A stretch of DNA of 64,000 nt from the NCBI RefSeq assembly GCF_010183535.1, contig NC_071333.1:1674001-1738000 (forward strand). The letters are read 5' to 3'. Made by a program: the position numbers and the translations under genes. This DNA comes from Caenorhabditis remanei (Eukaryota; Nematoda; Chromadorea; Rhabditida; Rhabditidae). This document shows, piece by piece, positions 1-11,928 of this stretch. The notes under the pieces are model-generated. The model made no database searches and had not been told where the DNA came from. It saw only the letters and a program-made list of their open reading frames with translations. Positions within the stretch are counted from its first letter, which is position 1, and each line of letters starts with the position of its first letter.

Positions 1-616
1 GGCTGGCGTTGGCTGAGCAGCAGCAACGAGTGTAGGCTAAAATAAGATAATTTGAAAAATTAATTTTTGAAACTGATATGTAAATCATGCCGTCACTACC
101 CGAATAGTCAACTTTTTCAGATCATGATTTTTTCGCTATCTCAGAACGCGCTGATTCACAACCCCTTACGGAAAAATTCATTGATTAACCAGGCGGAAAA
201 AGTTCTCAAAACTTGTCGACATTGTGACAGACAGACTTGGTACGGGAAGAGCCAAAGTCACAATTATTTTCTGCCGGTTCGGTCCGATGTAAACAAAAAT
301 TTGAACAAAGTTAAAGTTCAATCAAACGGTGAATATGTATATAATTTTAAAACGATTATAATGAATTTTTGAGAATTTTCAAACTGTTTTTTTGAAAATG
401 GGTACCCCTTTTTGAATCCGGGCCGACGGGTCGAGCCGGGCGGGTCCGATGTTTGACAAGTCTGGTGACAGCGACTCAGACAAAACCTTACACCGGTCTG
501 TCCCGGTCCAACAAAGTCTTTGTCGGAGTTTCAGAGGAAGCGATTTTGCCCTGGAGCCTTCAATCGTTCAAAATACCTTTCTAGACGAGCACGAAAAAGA
601 GGACTAACTATTCTGT
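1..616. other. No gene; fragment of a GGCCCGG-rich dispersed repeat
   Basis: I see no credible coding exon here. Around 410-470 there is a GC-rich patch with GGGCCGA and GAGCCGGGCGGG, also found near 15260-15300, 15790-15830, 41090-41280 and 46310-46380. It is best read as a dispersed repeat. Confidence 0.4.
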
Positions 617-624
617 GTGATGAT

Positions 625-989
625 CAGGCTTGGTCGGAGAAAAATTTTCGGAAAATCGGATATCCGAAATTTTCTCCGACTTTTTTCTCGGGGAATCGGA
701 GAATTTCGGAAAATTTCGGAGAGTCCAAAAATGTTCCCAAAAATGCGTCTAAAACGGATTTTTTGTTGCGTTTTTCAGAATTCACCTTTCTAAAACATGT
801 TTAATCATCATTAAAAGCTTTTACCATTAAAAATACAACAAAAACATAGTTTAGAGTACCGTCATCTCTGGTATTCCCCGAAATTCTCCGACTTTTTTTC
901 GGAGAATAGGAGAATTCCGGAGAATTTCTCCGAAAAAAAGAAGAATCGGAGAATCGGGGTATCCGATTCTCCGACACCGACCAAGCCTG
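625..989. mobile_element. hAT-like MITE, 365 bp
   Basis: The element starts with CAGGCTTGGTCGG and ends with its inverse CCGACCAAGCCTG. It is flanked by a perfect 8-bp direct repeat GTGATGAT at 617-624 and 990-997. An 8-bp target duplication with CAG-type ends is the hallmark of the hAT superfamily. The interior is two long palindromic arms built from TCGGAGAA/TTCTCCGA words and has no transposase, so it is non-autonomous. Confidence 0.8.
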
Positions 990-1049
990 GTGATGATTTT
1001 GGCATTTCAAATTATTAGCTTATTCTATAGAGCAAATAGACTAGTTCTG

Positions 1050-1420
1050 AGTGTTCAAAATTTTAAAAAATGAAAAAAAAAACTGACCGCAGAGATGCCT
1101 GCGAGTTCCTGTCCGGTACTCGTAATAGACATTGTTGATTGTTTTTGTTTCACGGCGGTTAAGCGATTCACAGCTGAACATTTTTGAATTAAATCGGAAG
1201 AAAACGAACACCGTTCGAAAAGAAAACGAAATAAGACGAAAAAAAGAGAGAGGAACGGCGAGGGAGAGGACAACTGACCAATACTCAAGACAACCGCAGT
1301 GAGAGACTGTAGGGGAGTAAGAGACACAGAGAGAAACAAAGAAAGACTGTACGACAAAAAGAGAAATAGAGAGCGAGAGTGGTGAAGTGACCTCTGCAAT
1401 GTTCGCCCTCTCACCTTTTT
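1050..1420. other. Purine-rich stretch without a gene
   Basis: The plus strand is strongly GA-rich (runs of GAGAGAG, GAAAGA, GAGCGAGAG). ORFs across it translate to low-complexity S/L/F-rich sequence and are not credible. It could be promoter-like or simple-sequence DNA. Confidence 0.4.
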
Positions 1421-1724
1421 TTACGTCACTTTTTGTGTATTTTGTTTGATTTTTCTGTGGGAAGACGGCAAGTTTATCTCAGTTGCCAAAAAATGCAAGA
1501 GGAAAATGGTAATTATATGTGTGCAGGAAGAACGACAGAGACTCCAATGAAAGACTCTATGCACATCATGTTTCTCACCAGTTTCAAACTGACAAGATAT
1601 CCAACCATCATTCTTTGCACTTTTTCTAGTGAAATTCAGGAGGAGATGAGAAAAAGAAAAAATGATATGTTTGTGATCTTTTGTAGGGGAGATTTTACAT
1701 CGCTTATGGTTTTCCTTGGTTGCA

Positions 1725-2950
1725 GGCAGTTGGGACCAAGTATCTCGAAAGTGAACGGATTAATCGAAAAACGTTCAACTACAAAAATATTGAAAAAATT
1801 GCTCTGGTTTCTCTTGTTGGCTCACAAGGGAAATCTTTGGTAACGCGGCTTCACACGATCTATTAATTTGGTTTTAGGTACTTTCGACTACCTCGAGTCC
1901 ACTTCTGCCCTCAAAACCTGCTGATTGTCTCTCCGAGCCGAATTATGAGCTCTCAAACTTTTCATGTGGTAAAGCTTTTTCACATGGTATTCCAAATCGG
2001 CGAGTAGTGTACGCAGGGATTCTATTTTCCAACGTACAAGTACAGGTTCTCTCTGCGCCGTTAGAAAAACAGAATTAAAATAAGTTTTAGGCCAGTAAAG
2101 GTGCCACGTTGCTCGTAGGTTTTCCTGTGTTGCTACGGAAAATTAGGGAAATTTATAGTTAAAGAAGAAAAATAAACTATATCAAAATTATTAAATTAAA
2201 GACAACATAGAGACTAAAAGGAAGAGGAGAAGGAGTCTACGAAAATCATCGTAATGATTCAAAAGTCCCGGCGAGAGCGCCCGCGCGTTCACATGGAGAG
2301 AGAGAGGAGACGCAGACACCGCCGTGCGGTAGAGCGAAGAAGAACCAGAACAGCCGCGGGGACAGTAGAAGGCGTTGACTCTGGGCAAAATGACATTGTA
2401 GATCCTAAAAAAAGGTTAGAAAGATGGAGGTTTACTCATTTTACTGATTTGGTTCCAATCCTTTACAGATTCATAAGTTTAAAGTTTATCATGTTTTGGT
2501 CACTACTTATGAATTCATGTAATTCACAACATGTGCCGTTTTTGAATGCAGAAATGAACTCCCTGTATTAGAAAGTACTTATAACCAAATTTATAGATTG
2601 TTTGAAGCCCCGTCTCCAAAGACTTCCCTTGTCAGGCTGTTTAGCGAGTTTTGGATCAAGTCAAGGCTGTCGTACGGCCGGCCGCGGCCGGCCGCGGCCC
2701 TCGGCTTTTAGGGCCGTCGAGGCCGCGGATAAACCAAATGCGCTGAAATTTTGTACATCGACTAATCTTTCGGTGCTCTACAAGGCCGCCTGAAGAAGCG
2801 AAAATTTTCCATGGCTGGGAACTGAGATATAAAATCGCCCCACGGCCTTTTTGACAGCCTTGGATCAAGTATCTCAAAACTTGACGGAATTTTCAAAAAA
2901 CTTTCAACTACAAAAAATACTGCTCTATTTTTGATATACAAGAAATGCCA
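1725..2950. repeat. Old dispersed repeat copies (two, second split by a MITE)
   Basis: The segment at 1728-1850 (AGTATCTCGAAAGTGAACGG, then TTCAACTACAAAAAT) matches 2640-2661 joined to 2863-2945. The second copy is interrupted by the MITE at 2662-2862. The 1870-1930 part also resembles 37945-38000. No coding gene is supported. The Arg-rich ORF at 2254-2571 appears fortuitous. Confidence 0.45.
2662..2862. mobile_element. hAT-like MITE, 201 bp, inserted in an older repeat
   Basis: Inverted ends CAAGGCTGTC and GACAGCCTTG are flanked by a perfect 8-bp duplication GATCAAGT (2654-2661 and 2863-2870). The left interior is a GC-rich GGCCGGCCGCGG palindrome. There is no coding capacity. Its ends differ from those of the 625-989 element, so it is a separate family. 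It interrupts a repeat whose uninterrupted copy lies at about 1730-1850. Confidence 0.8.
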
Positions 2951-3667
2951 ACATTCGAAAAATGTAAGTCACATCTAACTACACGCCGATTCTCCAAAAG
3001 TGGACCATCTTTAGTTGTTTTTTCAGTTCCGATGAGTGCGAGGAACTAAACAAATATTTAAATCCGGACAGCAATGTCTTGAAAAATGGAAAAGTGTTTT
3101 GACATATTCTACACATAATAAGCTTTTCTATAAATGATTTGGACAAGAAGAAATTACTAACAAACCTTCGAAAACTCACTAGGGAGGTCATGGAGTCTGT
3201 CTAGAGATAAGGGACGTGCCAGTAATCACAATCTGAGGATTGTGATTTAGGAAATAGGGTTATATGAGAACATTGGAGAAGACTAATACCACCACTTGGA
3301 TGTTATTCTTCATAAAAGATATCTGATGTATTGATACCCTGCAGCTCTCTTTGTTTGTTGATCCGGTTCTGGTCAACCTGAAAACATCGTCTTTGAAAGC
3401 GTTGGCTAACGAGGGAAGTCTTTGGAGACGCGACTTTCAAACTTTTTTTAAATTTAAAATTTTGGAGTTTTGAACATTTTAAACAAGATTTTGAGTGTCT
3501 GCTTAAAGTGACAGAAGAACCTTCTTATGTACAGTATTCTATTTTCTTTTGTCGGTGTATGTTGAAAAACATCTCTGTTAGCAAAATGTCAAATCTTTAT
3601 TTAGAAAAAAGGTTGTCGAAATATAGCCCCACGTTATCAATGATGTCTCCCAAATCGGCTAGCAACT
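2951..3667. repeat. Dispersed repeat segment, no gene
   Basis: At 3222-3246 a small palindrome (AATCACAATCT..GGATTGTGATT) is followed to about 3410 by sequence that recurs at 12580-12640 and again at 13140-13270, e.g. CTTTGTTTGTTGATCC. These are copies of one repeat family. The copy at 12.6 kb is split by about 500 bp of other DNA. No gene is seen. Confidence 0.5.
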
Positions 3668-4151
3668 TCATGGAACACCAGAGGAGCCCAACTCAGACAT
3701 ATTAAACTTGGGGAATATTTTCTGTGAATCCGATCCGGGCTTATGACCTTTGAGTTCAGTAAATTTCCATCTAGTCAGGCTGTCGTTGTTCTGCAAATGA
3801 ATAGGTCATTGTTTCGGCGACAGCCATCCCATTTTTAAAATACCTTAGTCATAACCATTACTACTGGAAGCATGTCAGCAATCAAAACTTTCAAAGTGAT
3901 GTCTCCGACGTTGTTGAATTCTGCAGATGTTACCTCAATGGAGATTCCTCGGAATATATTGATGAAGTTGTCCACATTTTTCTGGTCATCAGTAGTAGTT
4001 TTTAACAGTTCCAGAACCACTTCCGTGTTGTTAGTGCTCACTGCAGTCAAGAATATTGCAACTTGTACTCTAGCAATTTCCATAGCAGATTCTGCTTTTC
4101 CAGAAACTACGAGAGTTCCAAAAAAACGAAGAGAACGAATGGTAGATGCAT
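3668..4151 (-). CDS. Small secreted protein, two exons, one-base frameshift in a T run
   Basis: Exon 1 runs 4151-3844 and exon 2 runs 3790-3668, joined by a 53-nt intron (GTATTT...TTTGCAG). The ATG at 4151 opens a signal-peptide-like MHLPFVLFVF. A run of seven T then throws the frame off. The downstream frame (GTLVVSGKAES, then VQVAIFLTAVSTNNTE) continues without a stop to a TGA at 3670-3668. With eight T exon 1 would be 309 nt, ending exactly in phase for exon 2, giving about 143 aa. The hydrophobic leader followed by a helix and alternating strands resembles the small secreted NTF2-like proteins of Caenorhabditis, such as the intact neighbour at 7.3 kb, but I cannot prove homology. It is either a recent pseudogene or a homopolymer sequence error. 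Confidence 0.6.
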
Positions 4152-4188
4152 CACAAGAAATCTGAGTGAGTGAGGAGAGGGACTCAGA

Positions 4189-4196
4189 TATTTATA
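4189..4196 (-). promoter_or_regulatory. TATA box of the secreted-protein gene
   Basis: TATAAATA on the minus strand lies about 40 bp upstream of the ATG at 4151. The position and the match at the similar gene at 7.8 kb suggest a core promoter. Confidence 0.55.
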
Positions 4197-4201
4197 GTCG
4201 A

Positions 4202-5590
4202 GATTTTATTGACCATTAAAATTTGCATGTGGTGCTGCTGGAAAGGGACACCGTGGAAGGAAAGAGAGGGGTACTGTAGAAAAAAGACTGCAAAGCGAAT
4301 CATGAGACTCGGAAATGAAAACTTCTGTATATTTGTTTTTTTTAACTGGAAATTTCGAAACTATCAATTTCAAAACCCACAACATCTCAAGCCAGCTCAA
4401 ACGCGTGATTATGTTCTAGAAGTTGGTTTTACTACACTTTTCCAAGTTTCCCAGGTACAGGGGAATTTCAAGCGTCTGATTTTAGACGTGGCGATTTCTG
4501 TCTGTCCTAGAATTAACCCAAACTCTTTCCTCTTGCCAATTTTCTCACTACATTGTAGTTTTGAAATCACGGTTGTTTACTTCCGCAATCTGAAGCTTGT
4601 TCCGCTCCTATTCCTATCCCCTCCCTATTTAATTCCACAATAATTTTCAATACGTGGATCAAAACTATTTTTCCATGTTTGCGATTAACAACTTTTTGTA
4701 CGCTCTGGAAAACGCAACCAGCTTTTTTATTCCAACCTGTCATAACTTTTTAGGGTGGACACTTTTTTAAAAAGTTGTTAACTACAAAAAAAAGCTTAGT
4801 TTTTCAACAATTCAAAAAAAATATAGTTGAAACATTTCGAATTTATACAAAAAGAATGAAAATGTTTGTAGTTAGGATCTGTTATTATTCTTCATTTATT
4901 TCACATTCTTCGTATGCATCCACGTTTTTTTTTAAACTCTTTTGATTTTGGGGAAAATAAACTTTTCAAACTTAATCACGCGTTTTAGCTGGCTTGAGAT
5001 GTTCCGGTTTACAAATGAATCGTTTCGAAATGCCAGCTATAAAAAACCAAATTCACAGCGGTTTTAATATCCGAGTCTCCTGATTCGCACAAGTCAAAAG
5101 TGCGCCAGATAACACCAGATAACACCAGAAAGTCAGAAAGCTCCAGGCCGCTTGAAAAGCGTAAAAAATGTGTTTGAATGCTTTAAACGAGTCAAATGTA
5201 AGTTAGAAATCTTGAAACGCATCAAAGACGCGCCAGTGAGCATGGAATACGTCAAAGCACTCAGCAATTGAACCCATTGTGAAGATTAAATTATTTGTTT
5301 GCAGTATTTTTTACACTTCTTTTGTAAACACCATCATCAAAGAAAATTTGGCATACTCCTTCTCTTTCCAATAATAGTGATCCTTCTTCCCCGTTTTGCT
5401 CACTCCGCACACCATCGTCGACATGTCGTCATTTGTGATGCCATGTCCGCAGGCACACCTGAACTGACGCGACAATGCGGACCGGATTTTTCTTCTAGTT
5501 TCATACTCTTTCTCACTAATTTATTTTGTTTTTCGTTGCTATATGTCGAATACTTTTCTCATTTAATCTCATCATTACGTATTTATTTGT
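4202..5590. other. Gene-poor spacer with repeat fragments
   Basis: The ORF at 4170-4643 lacks convincing coding character. Around 4690-4800 there is a fragment (AACAACTTTTTGTACG...AAGTTGTTAACTACAAAAA) like the centre of the CAGTACCG MITE family found later. At 5090-5260 there are CGCCAGATAAC/GCGTCAAAG units of the degenerate minisatellite repeat. Confidence 0.4.
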
Positions 5591-5597
5591 TTTTCAG

Positions 5598-7075
5598 TCA
5601 AATGAGCGAAGGCATCGAGGGGATTCGTTCAGTTCTGAGTATCGTCAATTCTACAATTTGGCAAACAAGATTTGGAGTCAAAAACTGCTTGCCAATGCGT
5701 ATGTAAGATTTCCCACACAAAAATGAGTTTCCAAATCAATTTTTCAGCTCGATTCACTCTACAGACACAAACAAAAAGTGGAGGGCATTGAAATCAAGCT
5801 GCTGACCTAGGCATGGAGAAGCTCTTATTGGAATGTATGTCGATTTTGCTAAAAACGGAAGAAATAAATGTTTCATCGATTATAGAGTGTCGGTCGCCAG
5901 TTGCAAAACCAATCTCTTGTACCAAACATCGCTTGTCTACTGCTGAAGGAGATCAACGACACAGAAGCACAACCAGCGTACAAGTGAGTATTTTTTAACC
6001 TAACTTTTGGTGAAAAAGAAGTAAAAATAGAAAAAATGTGATAAAATAAAAACACGGATGTTCTAAGTCTCTGAAAAACCTAATGACGTAGTTTTGAAAC
6101 TTAAAAACATGTTATCATGGTAACAGTTGAAGTGAATACTAAAAACAGTTTTTACATATCTCCGCTTGTTTTGAAGCGGAAAAATAGTTTTTGAAAGCTC
6201 CCCGGCTCAGAAAATGTAGAATACTGCCAGGAAGATCCCATCAATCTTTAAATTTCAACTTTTTCTATTCACAGGCACGTCGGACACCTCTTCTCCACCC
6301 TCGACCAACTCCGTACAGTGCTTAACATGAAGAGGCGAGCGCTGTTACCGAGCGATTTGAAAAAGTTTGAGGAAGGAGTATTTTGACTTTTTTTTGGACT
6401 ACTCATCGTAAGTTATTTTGACACATCTGAGCTGAAATTAAATTTTTGGATTGCAGAGAAAACTATGTGGAAGTGAGTGAGATGGAGCGTCGTAAGAATG
6501 AAGCAAAGGGAAGAGAACGTCGGGAGGAAACGGAAATGGTGACAAGTGCCAGTGACCACTCACCAGACTAATCAGCGACAACAAGTCGTCTGTAAGATCA
6601 GTCGTCACAGAGCCATACTACTCACCGAAAAATCTGGTTTCGTGCATGTGGAAATTGTTTGAAAACGGGGAAAGATTCATGAAATAGATTTTTCAGAGCA
6701 TTCAAGGATACTCTCCGCAAAATGATCGCTGTGCTTGGCAATGTCTCCATCTTCCAAGAATTGGGTATCGAAATGAGACCAAGGACAATTCGGTGGGAGA
6801 AAAGAACTCCTGAACAAATTTCTGGATGAAGTTCTCGTGGAGACGGAACACGGAGTTGGACTATTCACCGGAAAAATTCAAAAAGTTCCAAAGTTAGTAC
6901 ATGGTAAGAGCACCTCAAGGTAGAAGTCAAATTTCAATTTTTTAAAGTTTTCAGAATACTCATTTGATTTCGGAGATGATGAACGATGTTTTGATAGAGA
7001 ATTTGAGATACATCGAGATGAATACTCTGAAAGCTATCGGACCAGTTGAATTTGACATGCAGACAGAGTGTCGAG
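5598..7075 (+). pseudogene. Decayed multi-exon gene of unknown family
   Basis: Several plus-strand segments read like real exons with good splice sites but need frame changes to join. 5598-5702 (SNERRHRGDSFSSEYRQ...) is followed by GTAAG. From 5748 LDSLYRHKQKVEGIEIKLL runs into a stop, then continues in another frame (EKLLLECMSILLK, later NIACLLLKEINDTEAQ) to a donor near 5982. 6275-6385 reads HVGHLFSTLDQLRTVLNMKR. 6457-6570 reads ENYVEVSEMERRKNEAK. 6697-6890 contains FKDTLRKMIAVLGN and, after a shift, KFLDEVLVETEHGVG. About 6955-7075 reads THLISEMMNDVLIENLRYI. I do not recognise the parent family. Multiple frameshifts and an internal stop argue for a pseudogene. Confidence 0.45.
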
Positions 7076-7315
7076 TGAGTGAAAAGCGATGCATTGACCT
7101 CCTTGATGTATTTTCGAAGTAAACGAAGATTTTAAATGTCCGATGGAAATGATGGAATGGAACCACGGAAAGTAAGTTCTGGCTGTGTGATGAACAGTTT
7201 TTTTTTAATGAGTTCTGTTTGGAGACATGGCACAACTGTTTGTATATGTCACTGCAACTAAAAAAAACAAAACACGGTCAAATTCTGAAGATGTATTATT
7301 GAGAACATCAAAAAC

Positions 7316-7771
7316 TTAACAACGCACAGTTTCTGCAAAGCTCAACTGATTTGTTGTGGTATTCAACATGAAATCAGTTGAACCTTTTGTTATTCCCGAG
7401 TAGATTCTGTATCTGATTCCATCGTATTCAACGCTCACTACTTGCGCATTGAAGATTGCATCGAGAAAATCAGGATCTGCATTCCGATTGTCAAGTATGG
7501 CGTTGATGAATTCGGCTGCAAAACGCATTTCACTATCTGAAGTACCAGACATTCTGCATTTCTCACCTTTTTGAACGGTCTTCGTGCAACCACGGGCAGT
7601 GAAGGAGTCTTCAAAGAAGTCCGGTAGGTTATCAGCTTGTTCTTTGTACGCCGTTGTCAGCTTCGTCAAGAAAAGATTCACGACCTTCTCGAGATCGCCG
7701 TCATCTGCCAAAACATAGCAGAGACCTCCGAAGAGGGTGAGAATGAAGACGATTGGTTTTGCAGACCACAT
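7316..7771 (-). CDS. Secreted NTF2-like small protein
   Basis: A single-exon, intact 151-aa protein. Residues 1-22 form a signal peptide (MWSAKPIVFILTLFGG then CYVLA/DDG), so it should be secreted. The mature part has the pattern of the nematode secreted NTF2-like family: an N-terminal helix (LEKVVNLFLTKL), an F..SF..RGC motif, a mid region with EFINAIL, then strands ending in the terminal Cys (AETVRC). Mature cysteines in RGC, EKC and the C-terminus could form disulfides. The start is the first ATG after a TATA box and gives a clean signal peptide. No function is known for such proteins and no ligand can be inferred. It lies alone between decayed genes. The family assignment rests on pattern, not on an alignment. 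Confidence 0.8.
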   Translation of the reverse strand: MWSAKPIVFILTLFGGLCYVLADDGDLEKVVNLFLTKLTTAYKEQADNLPDFFEDSFTARGCTKTVQKGEKCRMSGTSDSEMRFAAEFINAILDNRNADPDFLDAIFNAQVVSVEYDGIRYRIYSGITKGSTDFMLNTTTNQLSFAETVRC

Positions 7772-7808
7772 GAGCTGACAATACTGATACTTCCTTCTTG
7801 AAGGCTTT

Positions 7809-7816
7809 CTTTTATA
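7809..7816 (-). promoter_or_regulatory. TATA box of the NTF2-like gene
   Basis: TATAAAAG on the minus strand (within GATATAAAAG) lies about 40 bp upstream of the ATG at 7771. The spacing is nearly identical to that of the secreted-protein gene at 4.15 kb. Confidence 0.6.
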
Positions 7817-8135
7817 TCAAGAAGCTTTGAGAAATTGTATAGTTCTCATGAGTGCATATGGGAACGGAGTCAGTTTCACAGTCGGCCTTTTCTTTGAAAA
7901 CAGAGCACGGTTTTTGGATTTTTTTTGATGATCGAACATCAAAATCGTTGGAGAAGAAATTTGAAGCAAAAAATGAAAAACGTTTCTACTCGCAATTTAA
8001 TTCTTATCGATGTAGAAACATTATTGTTATCTTTTTCGCAATCTCGTCTCTTCTCTTCTCTACACCGGTCCAACCTAATGTTTTTTTTAATTTATTTGGA
8101 TAGTGCGGATTGCTTTTTTCTCTTCCTTTCACCCA

Positions 8136-8348
8136 TCACCCAATACCACCTGCCACCTCTTTTTTTCTCTTCTGCCCGTGATTCGCGTCGACTGTACCAC
8201 AATCTTCCCCTTCGCATTCTTCAATGACCTCTTCCTTCACTTTTTGTGCGTTTTCGCCGTGAGCGGCCCAACCGAATAGCAACGAGTATTGGACAAACGT
8301 TATATTCTCGCTGCCAAGATGAGCAGCCTCCTCTGTTTGTCTTGTCAT
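8136..8348 (-). CDS. Possible short ORF or exon, 70 aa, unknown
   Basis: From an ATG, MTRQTEEAAHLGSENITF leads to an acidic stretch (KVKEEVIEECEGEDCG) and a basic C-terminus. Codon choice looks better than in neighbouring random ORFs, but no splice partners or homology are recognised. It may be an exon of a larger lost gene or chance. Confidence 0.25.
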   Translation of the reverse strand: MTRQTEEAAHLGSENITFVQYSLLFGWAAHGENAQKVKEEVIEECEGEDCGTVDANHGQKRKKEVAGGIG

Positions 8349-8499
8349 CTTTGGAGATATTTTACACTAACTTGGTCTAGAAGACGTAGGTTTTATACAG
8401 TTTAACATTAGTTTGATCAGTTTATTCAAAACATAAATAATTGTTGGCCACTCTCTTGTTTCAATTAGTTGCCGTTATCAGTTTTTTTTTAAATTTCAC

Positions 8500-11000
8500 T
8501 GTTTTCAGGTTTACTCTCCGTCAGAACAAGAAGGGGCCGCACTTCTTCAAGCTACTCATCAATCAATTTATCTCATCGCCTCTCGCATCTACAACCAAGA
8601 AGATTAAGCGAACATTACTGTCTGATAGAGCAACGAAACCGACGAGGATGAATGATTTCGTAAGTTTTTATATCTAGAAATCGTACAAAATGCGTCGAGA
8701 GCATCTCCCACACCACTTCATGTTAGGAAAAGAGTCGAAGACACGCCAGATAGGTCTCAAACTGCAAAACAAAAGCGAGAAAAATGTTTCATGAAACTCG
8801 TTAATTGTCGGAAACCCGTTAGTTAAGCCTAAACTGGTTTGGCTCTGTCCTGGGGAACCTGAGGCAGCTCAAAAAGTTCAATTTGAGCTGTAAAAAACAC
8901 AGATCTATCTTCAAACATCACATGGACGCAACTTTAATAAACATATTTCTTATTTCAGAAGCATTGATCTCACCGCTCACTCTCTACAGTAATTCCGCTC
9001 AATTCTCCGGGTCCGCTCATTCTATTGCCACCCGTACCAATTCCATTCTCCGTCCTCAACCTCGAATCCAATTCCAGACAGTCCGTCACCAGACTCACAT
9101 CCACCACAGCCGAATAAAAAGTTTCTAGGACAATCATGGATTGAAGCAAAGAATCCTACAAGCAAATTGATTTCGTAAGTATTAGCAGTTGGAAACCGGG
9201 CGGGAATGGTGTCAAAATAGAAGCTACTTTATCTAAAACATAAAAAATGAGTTGACATAGTTTCCGATTGCTCTTCACTTTGTAGAAAGTCTCACAGACA
9301 CCCAAAACAAGCTTGAAATAAATTAGAAACTGCGTCACAGGCGCGCCAGTCAACATCACAGTGACTTTAGGAGTGTTTGTGGCTTGTCAGTATTTCTAAA
9401 TTTTACTAAAAATGCGTCGTATGCATGCCAGACGTTATCACAACCACAGTGAGCGCATTAGAGACTCCACAGGTCCCCTCAAAATACCAAACAGCTCGAA
9501 ACGCGTCAAAAGTGTGCGGGAAGGCTTGAAACAAGTAAAAATCTCAACAATTTTTTCAGATACAGTGACTCAATCTCACGTCGGACCCAATACTCTTCGA
9601 AATGCACCTGCACATCGCCATATCACACCAACGAATCATTCTACCACAGCCAGTTCAAAACCTACCGAAACCAAGTCAGATGGGTCATGGGTGGATTTGT
9701 GGTCTTCAGACAGCCACTATATTTAAAGTGAGTTCTCAAAGAGCGGAAAAAAAGCGTGACAGATGAATTGAGACGCTAATAACACATCTTCTATACATTC
9801 CTTAACTCCTCATTTCAGACGCAATAAGTCTACTCTCCACCACGATAGTATTCCAATTCAACCGCTCGGAACTGCTCAGCTCCAGTCAAGGACTCCAGAA
9901 GGAATCCCTCCAATGACATTCTTCATCCCTCGACATCGGAAACGATAGAATTCCAAACAGTCAGCCACGTTGCCTCGGCAAAATGGAAAAGTGGAGGGGA
10001 TGATTGAGCGAACAGCATTTTCGGATATTGCAAGAACAATAAGCAGGATGCTTCCGTAAGTTTCAAAAGTCTAAATGTCTCGAAATCGGGGTGAAACCGG
10101 ACTCAAGAAAGAACCAAATACATCTAAAACAAGATATATGTTTCGAGGGCGTTTCTCACTACTATGGAAAATATGTCAAATGCACGCCAAAAAGTCTTGA
10201 ACTGCTTGAAAAACAAGTAACTTATCACAGAAAGCTCTAAAACGGGCCGGAAATGCGTTGAAAACGCACCGAATCGCTTTAGAATTGTCAAATCACATCC
10301 ATAGCGCTCCAGATAGTATTGAAGCAAAAGCATCAAAGGCGCTGTAAAACTTATTTGTAAATGCGTCACATGCGCCCCAAAATATGACATATTTGATTCC
10401 GTACTTCAAACGTGACTTGAAAATGCCAGATTTTTAATCCAAATCATATTAAATTACCTCTTACCGTCCCAATCAGACTATTCTTCCAGCAACTCCAAAC
10501 CGAGGTTCCAACACGCTTTGAAATGCATCTTCTATCGTCCTTCGCTAAATCACAGCAGCAGATTATTCCGCCCCAGTCAGCTTTGGGTATATCAAAACCC
10601 GGTAAGATGGCTCCGAAGCAAATTATGGACGGACGTGTCTGAAATGTCATCGTGTTGCCGACTATTCCTCACACGACACACTCATTCAGATAGCTCCGGA
10701 CCAGAAAATGGATTAATTCGGTGTGTTCCCAACATTCCTAAAAGTGAGTGAAAACAGCGGCGATGGCGCTTTTGACAAGTTTTCCTCATAAGCATCCACT
10801 TCTTTTTCCAGGACCATCGATTCTACCGATCTTCTCTATAGTAGCCCATTTCGACTGCCCTAGCTCCAAGACCCATTGCATCTACCATGTCCTGGACCTC
10901 CGAACCGAGAGCAGACGCCGGAGGAGAAGGAGATCGGACAATAAAATGACGGATCACTTTGAAAGAAGGCGACAAAAACGGCGAGCAAAATGATTTCATA
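8500..11000 (+). pseudogene. Series of decayed exon-like blocks
   Basis: Blocks ending in GTAAGT or GTGAGT occur at about 8510-8659, 8990-9174, 9561-9726, 9820-10057, 10464-10640 and 10812-10990. Each has a long open stretch rich in S/P/Q/T, e.g. SPSSTSNPIPDSPSPDSHPP (near 9045), NSKQSATLPRQNGKVEG (near 9952) and SSFAKSQQQIIPPQSALG (near 10535), interrupted by one or more stops. The long gaps are filled by the CCAGA...GCGTCAAA repeat. I read this as a degraded low-complexity protein gene, possibly with repeated exons. Family unknown. Confidence 0.35.
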
Positions 11001-11860
11001 TGTTTTTGCAGTGTAAGTGTCTAGAAATCGTGCAGGAACGGAGTCAAAACAACACCAGGCAGGTCCGATACACGAATTTTGCGTCGAGAGCGTTTTCTAT
11101 AGCTTTTAACCGCGGAAGAAGTGTCAAGAAACGCAAAAAATGCCATAATCGCGCCAGAAAGGCTCCAAACAACTACAAATGTTAAAACGCGTGAAGGTGC
11201 ACAAGACAGTTCTGAAATCAACTAGAAATCGTGTCAAAAACTAGCCAGTTTCTTCTAAAACTGCTCCGAACGCGTCAAAAGCCTTCCAGACCGATCTCAG
11301 AAAGTCAAATGCGTCAAAGGCGTCAAAGGCGCAGCGGATATCTTTGTAACTCACTATCAACTGCGTTGAGCGAGTATCAGATATCACTAAAATTGCTCTA
11401 AACACGTCAGAGACTTTCCACACTACTCTCAAAATGTCAAACAGTTACAGAAACAATAAACCGACATATTGTAAGTTTTTATAGTCTGATTGGCTGAAAT
11501 TCATTCATAAAACGCTTCAAAAAAATATAGAGATTTAAATCACAACTACTGCGTCGAAGATGTTTCGTATAGCTTTTGAAATCGAAAAAAAGTGGAAACA
11601 TTCAAAATTGGTCTGAAATCGTTTAAAAAACAAAACGATGTTCACAAAAGCGCGGAAACACGTCAACCACATCGCTGATCGCTTCAGAACTGTTAACTCG
11701 AACGCTTCAAAGGTGCGCCAGATTCTACAACAATTTCTCTAAGCCGAAGACTCGTCAAACCGCTTTACAAATGCAAAAACGATAAATAGATGCACCAGAT
11801 AGCTCTGAAATCCACTGAAAATTGCTCGAAGGTGCGCCCGCAAGCGGTTTCTCAGCATGT
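8690..11860. repeat. Degenerate minisatellite-like repeat filling introns/spacers
   Basis: Diverged units of about 40 bp with the theme CGCCAGATA..TCTGAAA..GCTC..AACGCGTCAAAGG recur at 8690-8780, 9190-9350, 9420-9540, 10080-10380, 11020-11450 and 11510-11850. The same units occur at 5090-5260, 46850-46910, 48180-48680, 53370-53440 and, least degenerate, 58051-58230 with an 80-bp period. Confidence 0.65.
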
Positions 11861-11928
11861 ATAGGCATTTCAAGCTACACTGCCACTAGGTTTTTGAATA
11901 ATTCTCATATTATCCTCTTAACTTGCAG

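Noticed and set aside
1433..1843. 136-aa plus-strand ORF as a gene
   Set aside because: Its 3' part is a dispersed repeat, and no start context, splice partner or domain is visible.
8690..11860. CRISPR-like or true tandem array
   Set aside because: Units are diverged and irregularly spaced, and the DNA is eukaryotic. No conserved direct repeat with unique spacers.
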